Assembly (NCBI GenBank): GCA_023416335.1
Contig: JAEZHY010000126.1
Location: forward strand, 1 to 64,000
Length of the DNA: 64,000 bases
Reading direction: 5' to 3'
Source of the DNA: Pseudomonadota bacterium
Lineage (GTDB): Bacteria; Desulfobacterota; Syntrophobacteria; Syntrophobacterales; Syntrophobacteraceae
Position numbers and translations under genes: made by a program. The notes under the pieces were generated by a model. The model ran no database searches. It was not told the origin of the DNA and saw only the letters and a program-made list of their open reading frames with translations. Below, one piece after another: positions 61,043 to 64,000 of this stretch; positions within the stretch are counted from its first letter, which is position 1; each line of letters starts with the position of its first letter.

Positions 61043-62404
61043 CTACCGATTCGTGTTGCGATAAATTCCGTGTCCGTTTATGTCTGTGAGATTGTATGCG
61101 CAAAACGGGACCAGCCTGCCGTCTGGATGGAGTACATGCAGGTGGCATTCCCTGAGGCGGTCCAGGTCCAGGGTCCAGGCGTCCTGAAAAGCCATGCCGG
61201 AGATACAGAAAGAATGCGTCCGGATCCGCTCGACAAAGACATCCCATCCGCCGAGGCCGAGTCCCTCCCGACTCTCGCGGCGCGAACCCTCAGGCGATTT
61301 CCAGAACTTCCGTTGGAAAAGCTGGGCATTGAGGCCCCCCGCCCCGGTATTTTCCCCGCCGCAACAGGAGTTCCCGGCATCGGGCACCGTCCAGGTTTTA
61401 AGCTCTCCTTCCGGCATGAGCACGTAATTGGCGTGGAATGAGCAATAGCTGTTTTCCGCACCCGGAGGCCGGAAATGCTCTGCTCTGATTATGCCTCCAC
61501 TCTGCCGCTCAAGCTCGGTGATGATCTCGGGGATGGTAAGACGGGGCAGATCGGAGTCCAAACCGGAGTACCTGCCAAGGTAGCTCACCGGCTGAAAGTG
61601 CACGCCGCGCACTCCGGGTATTTTCTCCCGGGCGTATTCGATGATCGGACCGATCTCATGGATGTTGACGCCCGGCACCAGCGTTGGAACCAGGATCACA
61701 CCAAGTCCGTGTCCGATGCACTGCGTCACGGCAGCCTGCTTCTCACGGGCCAGAGGACGCCCCCGGAGCTTTCGAAAAGTGTCATCCTGGAGACCGTCAA
61801 ACTGCAAGAAAACGCACGACAGTCCGGCCTCTTCGAGCTTCCTTGCATAACCCGGCTCCTCCGCCAGACGCAGGCCGTTGGTATTGAGCTGGATAAACTC
61901 GAACCCCATGGAACGCCCCAGGGCAACGATTTCCGGAAGGTCTTCGCGCACCGTGGGTTCGCCTCCCGAAAGCTGCAAATTGCACGGCCCGGCGGCAACC
62001 AGGAGCTTCTCCAACATTCCCCGTATCTCATTCAGGCTCAAATCTCCGGAGACATCCTTTCCGGCATCGGCAAAGCATACGGGGCACCGGAGATTGCAGC
62101 GTTGAGTCACTTCGATCAAAGTGCAGCAGGTCTGCCGGCGATGCTCCGGGCAGAGGCCGCAGTCCAGGGGACACCCCTTCTCGGCCCCGGTCTGCGAAAA
62201 AGTTTGATACGAAGGTTTCTTCGGCCTGCTCCATGAGGAATACGGAGGCTCTCCGCACCAGACAACCGCCTGGAAGGGACCGTGCGCCGGACACCTCTTC
62301 CGTAAAACCACCCGGCCGCCATCACTCAACCGCTGGGCGGGAATGCGCGCCAGGCACACGGGGCATACGCTTTCGGTCGTGGAAAGGAGTGTCTCTCCGG
62401 ACAT
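61043..62404 (-). CDS. Radical SAM protein, TrsS-like
   Basis: 453 residues from the ATG at 62404. An N-terminal Cys-rich region (SVCPVCLARIPA, then KRCPAHGPFQAVVW and CPLDCGLCPEH) precedes the radical SAM cluster motif C103-x3-C107-x2-C110 (RCNLRCPVCFADAG) and NLQLSGGEPTVREDLPEI. The C-terminus ends VPFCAYNLTDINGHGIYR. This layout resembles the radical SAM (seleno)protein family TrsS of Desulfovibrio-type bacteria; here all the sites are Cys, with no in-frame UGA. The start overlaps the stop of the C-GCAxxG-C-C gene by one base (TGATG). The product it modifies is unknown. XdhC is 30 nt downstream, so the three form one unit. Confidence 0.85.
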   Translation of the reverse strand: MSGETLLSTTESVCPVCLARIPAQRLSDGGRVVLRKRCPAHGPFQAVVWCGEPPYSSWSRPKKPSYQTFSQTGAEKGCPLDCGLCPEHRRQTCCTLIEVTQRCNLRCPVCFADAGKDVSGDLSLNEIRGMLEKLLVAAGPCNLQLSGGEPTVREDLPEIVALGRSMGFEFIQLNTNGLRLAEEPGYARKLEEAGLSCVFLQFDGLQDDTFRKLRGRPLAREKQAAVTQCIGHGLGVILVPTLVPGVNIHEIGPIIEYAREKIPGVRGVHFQPVSYLGRYSGLDSDLPRLTIPEIITELERQSGGIIRAEHFRPPGAENSYCSFHANYVLMPEGELKTWTVPDAGNSCCGGENTGAGGLNAQLFQRKFWKSPEGSRRESREGLGLGGWDVFVERIRTHSFCISGMAFQDAWTLDLDRLRECHLHVLHPDGRLVPFCAYNLTDINGHGIYRNTNR

Positions 62405-62847
62405 CACCGTCCCTCGGCCGGATCGAAACCGTTTTCCAGCAGCAGAGCCTTTACCTTCTCCCACGTCCCGGCGGTAAGGCCGGGGCACCTGGTGGTACGG
62501 TTCCCCGGATCGTCGCCCAGGATGGTTTCACAGCGTATGCCGCCGTAGAGATTTCCAAACTCATCCTTGAACCACTCCACCAGTTCGCCGACCATGAGGT
62601 TCAGTTTTTCGTCTTCCGACTCATCGGGCAGCCCTTTTCCGGCATAAAGCCCAAGAAGGCAGGCACCGCCCGTGAGGGCGCCGCAGGTATCTCCGGAAAA
62701 ACCCAAACCGCCGGCAAGGCCGGCCATCGCGCGAATCAGGTCCGGGTTGCTCTTCCCCTGAGCCTCCAGACCCATGGTCAGCAAAATCTGGCTGCAACTG
62801 AACCCCTCACCCGCCAGTGTCATCATGCGAAGCATTTCATCGTTCAT
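62404..62847 (-). CDS. C-GCAxxG-C-C family protein
   Basis: 147 residues; GGAGG precedes the ATG at 62847. The conserved Cys pattern is GEGFSCSQILL near the start, DTCGALTGGACLLGLYAG in the middle and RCETILG near the end. Members are thought to bind metal clusters through these Cys and occur next to redox enzymes. The family member DVU_1555 is linked to the trs locus in Desulfovibrio, which agrees with the TrsS-like neighbour. Confidence 0.88.
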   Translation of the reverse strand: MNDEMLRMMTLAGEGFSCSQILLTMGLEAQGKSNPDLIRAMAGLAGGLGFSGDTCGALTGGACLLGLYAGKGLPDESEDEKLNLMVGELVEWFKDEFGNLYGGIRCETILGDDPGNRTTRCPGLTAGTWEKVKALLLENGFDPAEGR

Positions 62848-63322
62848 GGGACCGTCCTCCGCTCTGTTCTGTCGACGGGCAGGCCTCCCGCAGCTCGACC
62901 GATCCGGCTTAAGAATGAGCCGGTCCGTTTCCGGGAAGCTTTTCGTTATGTCATACATGACATTATCGCATAATTGACGGCATCTCCGACAAACATTTTA
63001 TGTCTTCAATGACCGCTCCGGGAGGAGGGTGCGCAACCGGGCATTTCACCGCCTGGTGTAATTCAAACGAGTGGAGTCTCAGAGGGCATTGGGAGAGATC
63101 ATTTCCGCAAAGTGCGCGATTACGGCCGACACAGCCTTGCGCTGGTGCGTTCGCTTTTTCGGCACTGATGCCCAGAGTTGGGAATTTATAGCCAGACCAC
63201 GATCCGGAGGTTGAATAGGAGGGGCTTGAGGAGACACTCGATCGTGTTGTATCGATCAGACCGCAAAGGGATAGCAGGCACCACGGGCTTGCTCCGGCCA
63301 ACCGGATAGTTCGGGATGGCGA
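62848..63322. other. Intergenic region with an unassigned frame
   Basis: A minus-strand frame of 112 codons (62963-63301) is open here and carries several Cys and His residues (SQCPLRLHSFELHQAVKCPV), but it has no ribosome site and no known family. It may be a gene remnant. Nothing else is supported. Confidence 0.4.
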
Positions 63323-64000
63323 TCACTGACATCGTTTTCCCACCCCAGCCTCCAGTTCGTCCTCAATCGCTTCCCGTACAATCCGATATTCGCCCTCCAA
63401 CTCACGGATGAGAGCTTCCGCGTTCTCCGTTGAGTTGGATCGGCCGAGCTGTTCGATGTTTTTGCAGAGCTGTGCCATAACAGTCGCACCGACATAGGCA
63501 CTGCTCGATTTCAGCGAATGGGCCGCGCCCGCCATGGACGTGGGATTTTCTTCAACGAAAGCTTTTCGCAAGTTATACAGGCGTTTGGGGGCATCAGCCA
63601 GGTATGTTTTCATAAGGCGGGAAAGGAAGCCCGGGATGCTCAGGCATTCTTCGGAGTGGAGCAATCCCAAAGCAGTGCGGTCGATTCCCCTCGATCCCCG
63701 CTCGGCCGGTTTTTTACCAAGCTCCGAACCGGCTTCGATTGCATGGCCGGAATCTTCCGGGACCATTTCAACCCAGTTCCGGATTTTTTCCGAAAGCTGC
63801 CTCCGGGTAAAAGGTTTGCTCAGGTAATCGTCCATGCCCGCGGCTATACATTCCTCCCGATCGCCTTCCATTGCATTTGCCGTCAAGGCAATGATCGGAA
63901 TGCGCGCCAGTCCGCCTTCTTTTTCAATCTTTCGGAGCTGCCGCGCCGCCGCGTAGCCGTCAATTTCAGGCATGTGGCAGTCCATCAGAATTATGTCGTA
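63323..64000 (-). CDS. Hybrid sensor histidine kinase, C-terminal receiver and HPt domains (partial)
   Basis: The frame is open to the right edge, so the N-terminal part is outside. What is seen (225 aa) starts inside a receiver domain: YDIILMDCHMPEIDGYAAAR holds the phospho-acceptor Asp, then IIALTANAM and the Lys in YLSKPF. After a linker comes an HPt domain with the phosphorylated His in GAAHSLKSSSAYVGA. This is the REC-HPt end of a BarA/ArcB-type phosphorelay kinase. It would pass phosphate to a separate response regulator. Confidence 0.93.
   Translation of the reverse strand, partial: YDIILMDCHMPEIDGYAAARQLRKIEKEGGLARIPIIALTANAMEGDREECIAAGMDDYLSKPFTRRQLSEKIRNWVEMVPEDSGHAIEAGSELGKKPAERGSRGIDRTALGLLHSEECLSIPGFLSRLMKTYLADAPKRLYNLRKAFVEENPTSMAGAAHSLKSSSAYVGATVMAQLCKNIEQLGRSNSTENAEALIRELEGEYRIVREAIEDELEAGVGKRCQ

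Noticed and set aside
62963..63301. A 112-codon minus-strand frame with several Cys and His
   Set aside because: No ribosome site, no family match, irregular composition; mentioned only as an unassigned frame.
1..64000. CRISPR arrays, rRNA genes, complete insertion sequences or an integrase
   Set aside because: No regularly spaced direct repeats, no rRNA sequence and no transposase or integrase motif was seen; the repeats present are dispersed and lack spacers.

Overview
The window (about 55% GC by eye) looks like the chromosome of an anaerobic member of the Desulfobacterota (former Deltaproteobacteria), possibly close to the Syntrophobacterales. This is an inference from gene content: a probable selenocysteine methyltransferase, multihaem cytochromes, a haem-c chemoreceptor, a Mo-hydroxylase with its own cytochromes, and a radical SAM plus C-GCAxxG-C-C pair of the kind found around Desulfovibrio trs genes. 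No rRNA or CRISPR array was found. One tRNA gene (Thr, CGU) is present. About fifty genes are supported, most of them on the minus strand.

Layout. 0-7.4 kb: a truncated secreted PA14-repeat protein, thioredoxin reductase, a UbiE/ArsM-like methyltransferase read through an in-frame UGA, DUF4186 and DUF1328 proteins, a HAD phosphatase and intergenic repeats. 7.4-20 kb: a minus-strand pentose-phosphate cluster, tkt-rpiB and (tal-pgi fusion)-gnd-zwf-pgl. A plus-strand SIR2-HerA anti-phage type module sits between its two halves. 20-25 kb: a HigB/HigA-like toxin-antitoxin pair with a perfect palindromic operator, a large two-receiver/PEP-synthase-like protein, and a GntR/FCD regulator coupled to two small genes. 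26-36 kb: a secreted subtilisin-like protease, two L,D-transpeptidases, a tetrahaem cytochrome coupled to a chemoreceptor that itself has a haem-c motif, and a TauE/SafE permease.

36-43 kb: a RelA/SpoT protein with an intact hydrolase site but a decayed synthetase site, a DegP protease followed by an HNH protein and a 57-residue Cys-rich protein, and a DsrE-like/ArsR pair. 43-45 kb: tRNA-Thr, whose 3' half is exactly duplicated (47 bp) about 0.6 kb downstream, flanking a small insertion, then a truncated AbiEii toxin gene and a Uma2 nuclease. 45-50 kb: an orphan receiver protein, an RDD membrane protein whose C-terminus is dispersed repeat, and a three-gene cluster of nucleotidyltransferase, histidine phosphatase and 2H phosphoesterase. 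51-64 kb: cytochrome b561, an IorAB-type Mo-hydroxylase with dihaem cytochrome c, a chemoreceptor, XdhC, a TrsS-like radical SAM protein with its C-GCAxxG-C-C partner, and the end of a hybrid histidine kinase.

How the parts fit. The sugar genes make a complete oxidative pentose-phosphate route feeding NADPH, which trxB can spend. The IorAB hydroxylase probably passes electrons through the dihaem cytochrome and cytochrome b561 to the quinone pool, with XdhC maturing its cofactor. The intergenic space is unusually rich in dispersed repeats (at least five families). Some keep base pairing across copies, which suggests selection or mobility as structured elements.
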